A DNA stretch of 64,000 nt from the NCBI GenBank assembly GCA_037893225.1, contig JAZGUH010000152.1:62001-126000 (forward strand), written 5' to 3'. This document shows, piece after piece, positions 54,214 to 64,000 of this stretch. The stretch comes from Hippasteria phrygiana. Lineage: Eukaryota > Echinodermata > Asteroidea > Valvatida > Goniasteridae. The first letter of the stretch is position 1; each line of letters starts with the position of its first letter. Position numbers and translations under genes: made by a program. A model generated the notes under the pieces. That model was not told where the DNA came from and made no database searches. It saw only the letters and a list, made by a program, of their open reading frames with translations.

Positions 54214-56572
54214 ATCAGAACAAAAACAAAGCCTTTTCCGAAGGATTTCGGAAAAGCCAAAAAAACCGGAACGAAAACAATACCTTTTCCGCAGGTATGC
54301 GGAAAAGCTAAAAACGAGAGATGTGTGACTGTTGATGAACAGTACACATAGCTTTTCCGCTTGCATTTTGTTTTGTTTTTAACATGAAAGGAATTAAGGA
54401 ATAAAGAGTAAGTTTAAAGAGTGAAAGTATTAAGAGTGAAAGTATAATAAAGGTTGCATGAAATATACCTTAGATTTGTAGATATGTTTTCTTTGCGATT
54501 ATAAGTATCGCACTTTGATGTGTTTTGGTTCATGTTGGTTCACGTTGACCCTAACCCGGTCTGGTGACGTCATCAATCTTTGCCCCCACTCAACTTGTTC
54601 TTAGCATGAAGCCGATTACATACATCAATTATAAAGTGATTTCAGCAAACTTCGCCACACACATCTACCGATTATTTATTTTAAAAAAAATTCAACCTGC
54701 CGCTAGAGGGCGCTCGAACATTTTATGACGTCACAATTTTGTGTGTGTAAAGTACAACCTAGCCAGAGACTAACATCGTTGAAAGGAAGTTTACATATTT
54801 TTTCACTTTCAAATGATGAGGCACTTCCGTTTTGGACCGGAAGGAAGGGTCACGTGACTTTGCACGTAATATAAAAAATGAAGACCCTGGATTATTCTAT
54901 CGGTTCCCGTAAAAATCAAAATCAGATCTCTCTCGATTGATTTTTATATTGATTTTCAAAGATTAAACTTTCAAGTTATAAGGCACTTCCGGTTTGGGCC
55001 GGAAGGAAGGGTCACGTGACTTTGCACGTAATATAGAAAATGAAGACCCTGGATTATTCTATCGGTTCCCGTAAAAAGCAAAATCAGATCTCTCTCGATT
55101 GATTCTATATTGATTTTCAAAGATTAAACTTTCAAGTTGTAAGGCACTTCCGGTTTGGACCGGAAGGAAGGGTCACGTGACTTTGCACGTAATATAAAAA
55201 ATGAAGACCATGGATTATTCTATCAGTTGCCGTAAAAAGCAAAATCAGATCTCTCTTGATTGATTTTATATTGATTTTCAAAGATTAAACTTTCAAGTTA
55301 TAAGGCACTTCCGGTTTAGACCGGAAGGAAGGGTCACGTGACTTTGCACGTAATATAAAAAAAGAAGACCCTGGATTATTCTATCAGTTGCCGTAAAAAG
55401 CAAAATCAGATCTCTCTCGATTGATTTTATATTGATTTTCAAAGATTAAACTTTCAAATTATAAGGCACTTCCGGTTTGGACCGGAAGGAAGGGTCACGT
55501 GACTTTGCACGTAATATAAAAAATGAAGACCCTGGATTATTCTATCGGTTCCCGTAAAAAGCAAAATCAGATCTCTCTCGATTGATTTTATATTGATTTT
55601 CAAAGATTAAACTTTCAAGTTATAAGGCACTTCCGGTTTAGACCGGAAGGAAGGGTCACGTGACTTTGCACGTAATACAAAAAATGAAGACCCTGGATTA
55701 TTCTATCAGTTCACATTAAAGCAAAATCAGATCTCTCACGGTTGATTTTATATTGATTTTAAAAAACTGAATCTAGAAATCTTTGGTTGCTTGTAATCTG
55801 ATACTTGATGACGTCATCGTGACGTCATTATCGGAAAACTCGAGAGCTATGTAAACTATGCTATCTGAAGCAGAAATCTGCATTATATCTCTTGCGGTTG
55901 ATTTTTCAGCAAATTTTTTAGGTTTAAAGGTCTTTTCATTGCAACTTCCGGTCTGGTGACGTCATCAATCTTTCTCCACCTCAACTTGTTCTTAGCGTGA
56001 AGCCGATTACATACATCAATTATAGAGTGATTTCAGCAAACTTCGCCACACACATCGACCGATTATTCATTTTAAGCATTTTTCAACTTGCCGCTAGAGG
56101 GCGCTCGAACATTTTATGACGTCACAAATAATTTTTTTGTGAAGTACAACCTAGTCGGAGACCAACAACGTTGAAAGCAAGTTCCCATCTTTTTCCACTT
56201 TCAAATGATGAGGCACTTCCGGTTTGGACCGGAAGGAAGGGTCACGTGATTTGACTCACACGAGATAAAATAAAGATCCTGGATTATACTATCAATTCCC
56301 ACAAAAATCAAGTTCCGGGCTCTCACGGTTGATTTTATATTGATTTTCAAAGATTAAATCTGCTAATCTTTAATTGCTTGTAATTTGATACATGATGACG
56401 TCATCATGACGTCAGAGTAATATGCACGAGTTCAGTACAGGGTCTGAGTGTATGCCAACTCTCATTAAGATTGAAGTTTGTTTAAGGGCAAAAGTGCCGT
56501 TTAGAAAAAGTATGCACAAAGTTTATGGGGTTTTGGGGAGAAGAATAAAAAGAAGAAGAAGAAAAAAAACCG
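54214..56572 (+). repeat. Array module 8 (type A, with deletion)
   Basis: Opens with two tandem mini-hairpins and the CGAG hairpin (54321-54349). The tRNA-like region and most of the 490-bp stretch are missing: GGTTCACGTTGACCCTAACC joins directly to a tail piece with a CTCF-like core (54700-54713). Then six 160-bp units (54826-55760), a normal tail and a second CTCF-like core (56091-56104). It is therefore a recombinant module with two tail copies. Confidence 0.8.
54231..54361 (+). repeat. Module boundary structure with alternating complementary segments
   Basis: In order: hairpin 54231-54258 (CCTTTTCCGAA / TTCGGAAAAGCC), GGAACGAAAACAA, hairpin 54283-54308 (CTTTTCCGCA / TGCGGAAAAG), CGAG, hairpin 54321-54349, then TAGCTTTTCCGC. 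GCGGAAAAGCTA (54299-54310) can pair either with the segment before it or with TAGCTTTTCCGC after the CGAG hairpin. Confidence 0.8.
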
Positions 56573-56667
56573 GAACGAAAACAATACCTTTTCCGCAGGT
56601 ATGCGGAAAAGCTAAAAAAAAAACCGGAACGAAAACAATACCTTTTCCGCAGGTATGCGGAAAAGCT

Positions 56668-56698
<31 letters not shown>

Positions 56699-56715
56699 AG
56701 AAAAAAAAAAAAATC

Positions 56716-56808
56716 TTAACGAAAACAAGGGCTGTTTCGGAAAACTTCCGAAACAGCCAACTAGACATGTTATGTGTTTGTCCCGTGGACAAACACAGGG
56801 CTGTTTCG
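56716..56808 (+). repeat. Module boundary structure with alternating complementary segments
   Basis: AACGAAAACAA, then hairpin GGCTGTTTCGGAA / TTCCGAAACAGCC (56730-56758, 13-bp perfect stem), then CTAG (56761), hairpin 56773-56797 (11-bp perfect stem), then GGCTGTTTCG. CGAAACAGCC can pair with either of the two GGCTGTTTCG copies. Confidence 0.85.
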
Positions 56809-58049
56809 TGTTTTTTTTATTGTGTTAGTTAGTCAAATGTTTATACAATAATTAACGTTATTGGATTTCTGAAGGATTGGTTTAAAGAAAGAAATCGAGT
56901 ACAAATGTTATGGGGAATAGTGTAGCGAATGCCCCTTTAAAATGACATCACGTGACATGTGATCACTTCATAACGTCAAGTCAATGTTGACCTATAACAC
57001 ACGGTGGCATACCTAGATACATGTTTCAACTTAATCGGACTTGTACTTTTGTAGATATATGGCTTTGAAAAATGCCTCTTTAAGATGACGTCACGTGACA
57101 TGTGATGATGTCATCATGACGTAAAAGTTCGACACACATTCTGAGCAGTTGGTCTAAGTGTCTGCCAATTTGAAAAGTAACCAAAGTGCCAATAAGAAAA
57201 AAGTGTACAAATGCTATGGGCAATAGTCTAGCGAATGCTCCTTTAAGATGACATCACGTGACATGTGATGTCATCATAACATTATGTCAACTTTCATCTA
57301 TAACACACCGTGTAGCATACTTAGATATTACGTTTCAACTTAATCGGACTTGTACTTTTGTAGATACACAATGTATGGCTACGAAAAATGCCCCTTTAAG
57401 ATGACGTCAAGTTGACATGTGATGACGTCATCATGACATAAAAGTTCGACACACATTCTGAGCAGTTGGTCTAAGTGTCTGCCAATTTTAAAAGTACCCA
57501 AAGTGCCAGGAAGAAAAAAACATGTACAAATGCAATAGTCTAGCGAATGCCCCTTTAAGATGACATCACGTGACATGTGATGACATCATGATAATGTCAT
57601 GTCAATTTCCATCTATAAACCTACTGGCCTACCTAGATATTACGTTTCAACTTAATTGAACTTGTACCTTTGTTGATATATGGCTTCCAAAACTGCCCCT
57701 TTAAGATGACGTCACGTGACATGTGATGACGTCGTCCTATTGTCATGTTTATTTTCATCTATGAACCTGCAGACCTACCTGGATATTACATTTCAACTTA
57801 ATCGAATTTGTACTTTTGTAGATATATGGCTTCAAAACTGCCCCTTTAAGATGACGTCAGTGACATGTGATGACATCAATCATGATAATGTCATGTCAAT
57901 TTTCAGCTATAAACCTACTGGGCTACCTAGATATTACTTTTCAACTTAATCGAACTTGTACTTTTGTAGATATATAGCTTCAAAAACTGCCCCTTTAAGA
58001 TGACGTCACGTGGCATGTGATGACGTCATCATGTATGTCTGTAATTCAA

Positions 58050-60895
58050 AAAGAATGTTATAAGACGCCTGATTGTTTCTGTGCTTTTCACTGAATGCAC
58101 TTGTTAAATACACAACTTTTTCTCTTCAACATTTTGTTTTCAGGCTTGTATTGGAGTAACTTGCCTCTCAAATTTGAATCTATATTAATATTATGTGATA
58201 TGTTCTTGATAAAAATGCATGTTGACATTGTGGCACGTAGGAAGCAATAAAAAGAATTCTTTGAAAACAAGACCTTTGAATGAAGAGAGTTATTTAATGA
58301 AGTCTTACTGGTATATTTTTATTACAGTATATAATTGAAAGAAAATACGGTCTTATTAACCCTAATAGTCCTGACTTCTCAAATTTTAATATGATTTTCC
58401 ACACACCCTAGGGAGGTACAGTTAAATGCAAAGAAAGTCCGACATAATCTTGCTGGTCAAAAGTTTCTCTGCCACAATTGACAAACCTGTCAACTTTTTA
58501 GCGCAAGAGGGCGGTAGTACTTAAAAAAATACTCCTCTGGTTGTGTTTAGTGAATTGTAGAGGGCAGCATACGAGTTTACTGGTAAAAATTCATTCACGG
58601 ATTTTGTCCGGTGGCGCCTAGCACTGTATACCAAACTTAACTAACAATTTAAGGCAAACAAACACATAGAGCGGTGGGTGAGACCGAAGCATACCCCCTG
58701 TAGTGTTTGAAGACGGAAAACCAGAAATTAACGCAACACACCTTAAAGAATGCACGGCTGAAACAAACTTTATTTGAGCAGTAGAAAATCACAGAACGCA
58801 TTTGTTTTAATACATTGGGAATTATAAACTGGAAATTAAATGTAAGGTAATCCAAATGACGATTGAGACAACATTTACTTGAGTGGAACAAAATACAATA
58901 ATTATTTTTGAAAATTATGTTAAATCCTCCCAAATCACAGAACGCAAAACTTGTTTACCTAAGACCTAAAAAGCATATTTCAAAAAGAATTACAATAAGA
59001 ATTTGGAAAGAATGTTATAAGACGCCTGATTGTTTGTGTGCTTTTCACTGAATGCACTTGTTAAATACACAACTTTTTCTCTTCAACATTTTGTTTTCAG
59101 CCTTGTATTGGAGTAACTTGCCTCTCAAATTTGAATCTTTATTAATATTATGTGATATGTTCTTGATAAAAATGCATGTTGACATTGTGGCACGTAGGAA
59201 GCAATAAAAAGAATTCTTTGAAAACAAGACCTTTGAATAAAGAGAGTTATTTAATGAATCTTACTAGTATATTTTTATTACAGTATATAATTGAAAGAAA
59301 ATACGGTCTTATTAACCCTAATAGTCCTGAATTCTCCAATTGTAATATGATTTTCCTCACACCCTAGGGAGGTACAGTTAAATGCAAGGAAAGTTCGACA
59401 TAATCTTACTGGTCAAAAGTTTCTCTGCCACAATTGACAAACCTGTCAACTTTTTAGCGCAAGAGGGCGGTAGTACTTAAAAAAATACTCCTCTGGTTGT
59501 GTTTAGTGAACTGTAGAGGGCAGCATACGAGTTTACTGGTAAAAACTCATTCACGGATTTTGTCCGGTGGCGCCTAGCACTGTATATCAAACTTAACTAA
59601 CAATTTAAGGCAAACACACACATAGAGCGGTGGGTGAGAGCGAAGCATACCCCATGTAGTGTTTGAAAACGGAAAACCAGTAATTAACGCAACACACCTT
59701 AAAGAATAGACGGCTGAAACAAACTTTATTTGAGCAGTAGAAAATCACAGAACGCATTTGTTTTAATACATTGGGAATTATAAACTGGGAATTAAATGTA
59801 AGGTAATCCAAATGACGATTGAGACAACATTTACTTGAGTGGAACAAAATACAACAATTATTTTCGAAAATTATGTTAAATCCTCCCAAATCACAGAACG
59901 CAAAACTTGTTTACCTATGACGTAAAAAACATATTTCAAAAAGAATTACAATAAGAATTTGGAAAGAATGTTATAAGACGCATGATTGTTTCTGTGCTTT
60001 TCACTGAATGCACTTGTTAAATACACAACTTTTTCTCTTCAACATTTTGTTTTCAGGCTTGTATTGGAGTAACTTGCCTCTCAAATTTGAATCTTTATTA
60101 ATATTATGTGATATGTTCTTGATAAAAATGCATGTTGACATTGTGGCACGTAGGAAGCAATAAAAAGAATTCTTTGAAAACAAGACCTTTGAATAAAGAG
60201 AGTTATTTAATGAAGTCTTACTAGTATATTTTTATTACAGTATATAATTGAAAGAAAATACGGTCTTATTAACCCTAATAGTCCTGAATTCTCCAATTGT
60301 AATATGATTTTCCTCACACCCTAGGGAGGTACAGTTAAATGCAAGGAAAGTTCGACATAATCTTACTGGTCAAAAGTTTCTCTGCCACAATTGACAAACC
60401 TGTCAACTTTTTAGCGCAAGAGGGCGGTAGTACTTAAAAAAATACTCCTCTGGTTGTGTTTAGTGAACTGTAGAGGGCAGCATACGAGTTTACTGGTAAA
60501 AACTCATTCACGGATTTTGTCCGGTGGCGCCTAGCACTGTATACCAAACTTAACTAACAATTTAAGGCAAACACACACATAGAGCGGTGGGTGAGAGCGA
60601 AGTATACTCCATGTAGTGTTTGAAAACGGAAAACCAGTAATTAACGCAACACACCTTAAAGAATAGACGGCTGAAACAAACTTTATTTGAGCAGTAGAAA
60701 ATCACAGAACGCATTTTTTTTAATACATTGGGAATTATAAACTGGAAATTAAAAGTAAGGTAATCCAAAATACGATTGAGACAACATTTACTTGAGTGGA
60801 ACAAAATACAACAACTTTTTTTTCAAAATTATGTTAAATCCTCCCAAATCACAGAACGTAAAACTTGTTTACCTAAAAAACCTATTTCAAAAAGA
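58050..60895 (+). repeat. Tandem repeat, 957 bp unit, 3 copies
   Basis: AATGTTATAAGACGCCTGATT starts at 58053, 59010 and 59967. Units are about 97% alike by eye. Each ends TTTCAAAAAGAATTACAATAAG. Unlike the surrounding array they contain almost no TGACGTCA. They do carry AGAGGGCGGTAGTACTT and GTAGAGGGCAGCA words. Inserted between two pieces of type B array. Confidence 0.9.
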
Positions 60896-62790
60896 ATTAC
60901 AATAAGAATTTCGAAATTAGCATGTTCAGTTGATGAGATAGGCCTTATAGCTTAAAGATTCAAAAGTAAAAAAAAATCCTATAAAATCATATGATGACGT
61001 CACCATAACGTCGCATCAATTTTCATATATAACACATGCCGGCCTACAAGCATTCCTGACACAAAATTGTTTAAGATAATCTACTGGGCTACCTAGATAT
61101 TACTTTTCAAGTTAATCTGACTTCTACTTCGGTAAAAATATGGCTTCGAAAAATGCCCCTTTCAGATGACGTCACGTGACATGTGATGACGTCATCATGA
61201 CGTAAAAGTTCGGCACACATTGTGAGCAGTTGGGGTAAGTGTCTGCCAAGTTTAAAAGTAGCCAAAGTGGCCGGTAAGAAAGAAAACGTTTACAAATGCT
61301 ATGGGCAATAATCTAGCGAGTGCCCCTTTAAGATGACACCACGTGACATGTTATGACTTGATCATAACGTCATGTCAATGTTCATCTATAACACCCGGTG
61401 GCATACCTAGATATTACGTTCCAACTTAATCGGTCTTGTACTTTTGTAAATATATGGCTTCGAAAAATGCCCCTTTAAGATGACGTCACGTGACATGTGA
61501 TGACGTCATCATGACGTAAAGGTTCGGCACACATTGTGAGCAGTTGGGGTAAGTGTCTGCCAAGTTTAAAAGTAGCCAAAGTGGCCGGTAAGAAAGAAAA
61601 CGTTTACAAATGCTATGGGCAATATTCTAGCGACTTGAAAAAAGATTTTTTTTTATGACGTCATCATGACGTCACACAATTTTCGCTTTTTAGGGCATAT
61701 CTTTGAGACATACCAAAGCTATAACAAAAAGAATTTTGAAAATATCTTGTTTTGTTCGCTAGATATATTGAAAAGAATGTTACGATTCCTAAAATTTAAC
61801 AATTCAGCGACTTGAAAAAAGACTACAAATCAACCCTTTTTATAAACAGCATGCTCATTTAAGCCATGGTTATCTGCCCTTCCCAGAATTCCTTTGTGTT
61901 ATATTGAATTTGGTCTAAATTTTGAAATGGCTCCTATTTCTTACTTGAGTGAGCCACGATCATGAAATTTTGGAATTACGTACAGAAAAATTCAATGTAT
62001 ACATTTTTGTAATCGGATTGACCCTTACATGCGTTTAAAAAAAAAGATATTGCTGATGACGTCATCATGACGTCACACAATTTTCGCCTTTTAGGGCATA
62101 TCTTTGAGACATACCAAAGCTATAACAAAAATAATTTTTAAAATATCTTGTTTTGTTCGCTAGATATATTGAAAAGAATGTTACGATTTTAATACTTCAA
62201 AAATTCAGCGACTTGAAAAAAGACTAGAAATCAACCCCTTTTATAAACAGCAAGCACATAATAGCCATGGTTATCTGTCCTTCCCAGAATTCCTTTGTGT
62301 TATATTGAATTTGGTCTAAATTTTGAAATGGCTGTTATTTCTTACTTGAGTGAGCCACGATCATGAAATTTTGGAATTGGGTACAGCAAAATTCAATATA
62401 TACATTTTTGTAATCAGATTGACCCTTACATGCGTAAAAAAAAAAAAGCATTTTTGATGACGTCATCATGACGTCACACAATTTTCGCTTTTTAAGGCAT
62501 ATCTTTGAGACATACCAAAGCTATAACAAAAAGAATTTTGAAAATATCTTGTTTTGTTCGCTAGATATAATTTAATGAATGTTACGATTTTCAAAATTCA
62601 AAAATTCATAAAAAATCACGTGATGACGTCATCATGACGTAAAAGTTCGGCATGCATTCTGAGCAGTTGGTCTGAGTGTCTGTTAAGTTTAAAGGCAATC
62701 GGTTGCATAAAAGTAGCCAAAGTGCCTGGCAGAAAGAAATCGTGTACAAACGCTATGGGCAAAAAGTCTGAAAAAGAAAAAAAAAAAAAA

Positions 62791-64000
62791 ACTAGAAACT
62801 GGTGTTTGTGTACAAACACAGGGCTGTTTCGGGTGTTTTTTTTTTTTTTGTGGGAGTATGATTCTAATTCTTGATGAGATATCAATGGTAGATGAAACAA
62901 AATCTTGTTTTACATTCAAGCAATTACGTATCCTTAATCATAATTGTTTTGGAAATGTGAGCATACTTGCAGTTTGTGACCATGATGATGTCATTGTGAT
63001 GTCACACATTTTGCACATTCATATGTAAGTACCTATCACCTAACAAATGTATTACAAATTGTTTTTTGAAATTAGCATGTAGGTTTGATGAGATATGGCT
63101 TTGGGGTTTAAAAACTTAAAAATTACTAGAAAATCGTATAATGATGTCATCATGACGTCATGTAATTTTTGTCAATAACGCCTGCTAGCATACCTACATA
63201 TCACGTTTCAATTTCATTGGACTTGTAATTCTGTAGATATATGGCTTCGAAGAATCCACCTTTAAGATGACGTCACGTGACATGTGATGACATCATCATA
63301 ATGTCATGTCAATTTTCATCTATAAACTTGCAGACGTACCTAGATATTACATTTCAACTTAATCGAACTTGTACTTTTGTTTATATGTGGCTTCAAAAAC
63401 TGCCCCTTTAAGATGACGTCAGGTGACGTGTGATGACATCATGATAATGTCATGTCAATTTTCAGCTATAAACCTACTGGGCTACCTAGATATTACTTTT
63501 CAACTTAATCGAACTTGTAATTTTGTTTATATATGGCTTCAAAAACTGCCCCTTTAAGATGACGTCACGTGACATGTGATGACGTCATCATAACGTCAAT
63601 TCAATTTTTATCTATAAACCTACTGGGCTACCTAGATATTACTTTTGAACTTAATCGGACTTGTGCTTTTGTAGACATATGGCTTCAAAAACTGCCCCTT
63701 TAAGATGACGTCACGTGACATGTGATGACATCAATTATGATAATGTCATGTCAATTTTCAGCTATAAACCTACTGGGCTACCTAGATATTACTTTTCAAC
63801 TTAATCGAATTTGTACTTTTGTAGATATATGGCTTCAAAAACTGCTCCTTTAAGATGACGTCACGTGGCATGTCATGACGTCATCAAGAGGTAAAAGTTC
63901 GGCACACATTGTGAGCAGTTAGTCTAAGTGTCTGCCAAGTTTAAAAGTACCCAAAGTGCCGGTAGAAAGAAAACGTGTACAAATGCTATAGGCAATAATC
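62791..64000 (+). repeat. Array module 10 (type B, cut by window edge)
   Basis: Opens CTAGAAACTG and the palindrome 62802-62819, essentially the same as module 1 for the first 500 bp, but lacks one or two of the 170-bp units present there (junction near 63420). Confidence 0.85.

Larger units (their letters stand above)
56573..62790 (+). repeat. Array module 9 (type B, with 957-bp repeats inserted)
   Basis: Opens with three mini-hairpins (56587, 56641, 56730), then CTAG and hairpin TGTGTTTGTCC/GGACAAACACA (56773-56797) and GGGCTGTTTCG. Type B 170-bp repeats run to 58033 and are interrupted by three 957-bp units. Type B sequence then resumes with three 400-bp repeats (61656, 62056, 62458). Confidence 0.8.
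37907..64000. repeat. Higher-order repeat array rich in TGACGTCA
   Basis: A 26-kb block with no convincing gene, built from at least ten modules (listed separately) and continuing past the right edge. Every module opens with CTAG or CGAG and a hairpin and closes with AAAGTGCC...CGTGTACAAA..CTATGGG plus a purine tract. The palindrome GATGACGTCATCATGACGTCA and the phrase CCTTTAAGATGACGTCACGT recur dozens of times. Short frames that repeat between modules follow DNA similarity and are not evidence of protein. Confidence 0.9.

Noticed and set aside
58088..60804. 60- and 94-residue minus frames repeated three times in the 957-bp units
   Set aside because: They repeat only because the units are nearly identical; no codon-level constraint or family signature.
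37907..64000. CRISPR-like array
   Set aside because: Units are long, contiguous and without unique spacers of constant size; animal nuclear DNA.
37907..64000. Centromeric satellite
   Set aside because: Possible in principle, but the modules differ in interior and carry defined ends and inserted elements, which fits nested mobile elements better than a homogeneous satellite.

Overview
This is an animal nuclear genome window with no bacterial operons, no CRISPR array and no long conserved multi-gene locus. The RT and transposon families (L2/CR1-like and Penelope-like retroelements, P-like THAP elements, a mariner relic, tRNA-derived SINEs) point to a marine invertebrate deuterostome. So do the abundant MITEs, the frequent GTAGGCCTA/TACATGTA words and the single-exon alpha-1,3-fucosyltransferase. 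An echinoderm is my best guess, but it is an inference and not proven by any marker here.

Positions 1-8.5 kb are a mosaic of transposon-derived DNA: a long foldback element with a clean 9-11 bp target duplication (245-1103), an inverted minisatellite built on a TTCGGACTA word (1670-2165), tRNA-derived SINE copies, and two convergent copies of a P-like element that still carries the first THAP-domain exon (4193-6555). Two foldback MITEs follow. Positions 8545-9864 (minus) hold the only clear cellular gene, a GT10 fucosyltransferase C-terminal exon with a splice acceptor. Positions 10-31 kb are again repeat-dominated: a 5'-truncated non-LTR insertion whose empty site survives in an inverted paralogue 4 kb away, a third THAP element, a Penelope RT fragment, a nearly intact L2-like retrotransposon (21032-24203), a mariner transposase C-terminus, several tandem repeats, a 23-bp (CG)-rich minisatellite, and very strong palindromes.

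Positions 31.4-37.9 kb form a large terminal-inverted-repeat structure with about 1.1 kb arms. Its right arm is split by a second L2-like element and a tandem array of small MITEs.

Positions 37.9-64.0 kb, open at the right edge, are one continuous higher-order repeat array with no credible gene. It is made of modules of 2-6 kb of at least four interior types. All share one kind of left boundary (a purine-rich tract, then CTAG or CGAG, then a hairpin, then GGCTGTTTCG or GCTTTTCC) and one kind of right boundary (AAAGTGCC...CGTGTACAAA..CTATGGG, then a purine-rich tract). The interiors contain variable numbers of 160, 170, 400, 604 or 957 bp repeats loaded with palindromic TGACGTCA (CRE/ATF-type) words, CACGTG words, CCGGAAG words, CTCF-like cores and tRNA-like box A/B segments. 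Read on the minus strand, the boundary (hairpin, 4-8 nt, CTAG, T) resembles the 3' end of Helitron/Helentron elements, and the interior tandem repeats resemble the HINE/DINE-1 plan. At four boundaries, complementary segments alternate in a way that allows two mutually exclusive folds. This array is the strongest candidate in the window for something undescribed. All repeat and homology calls were made by eye, without alignment tools.
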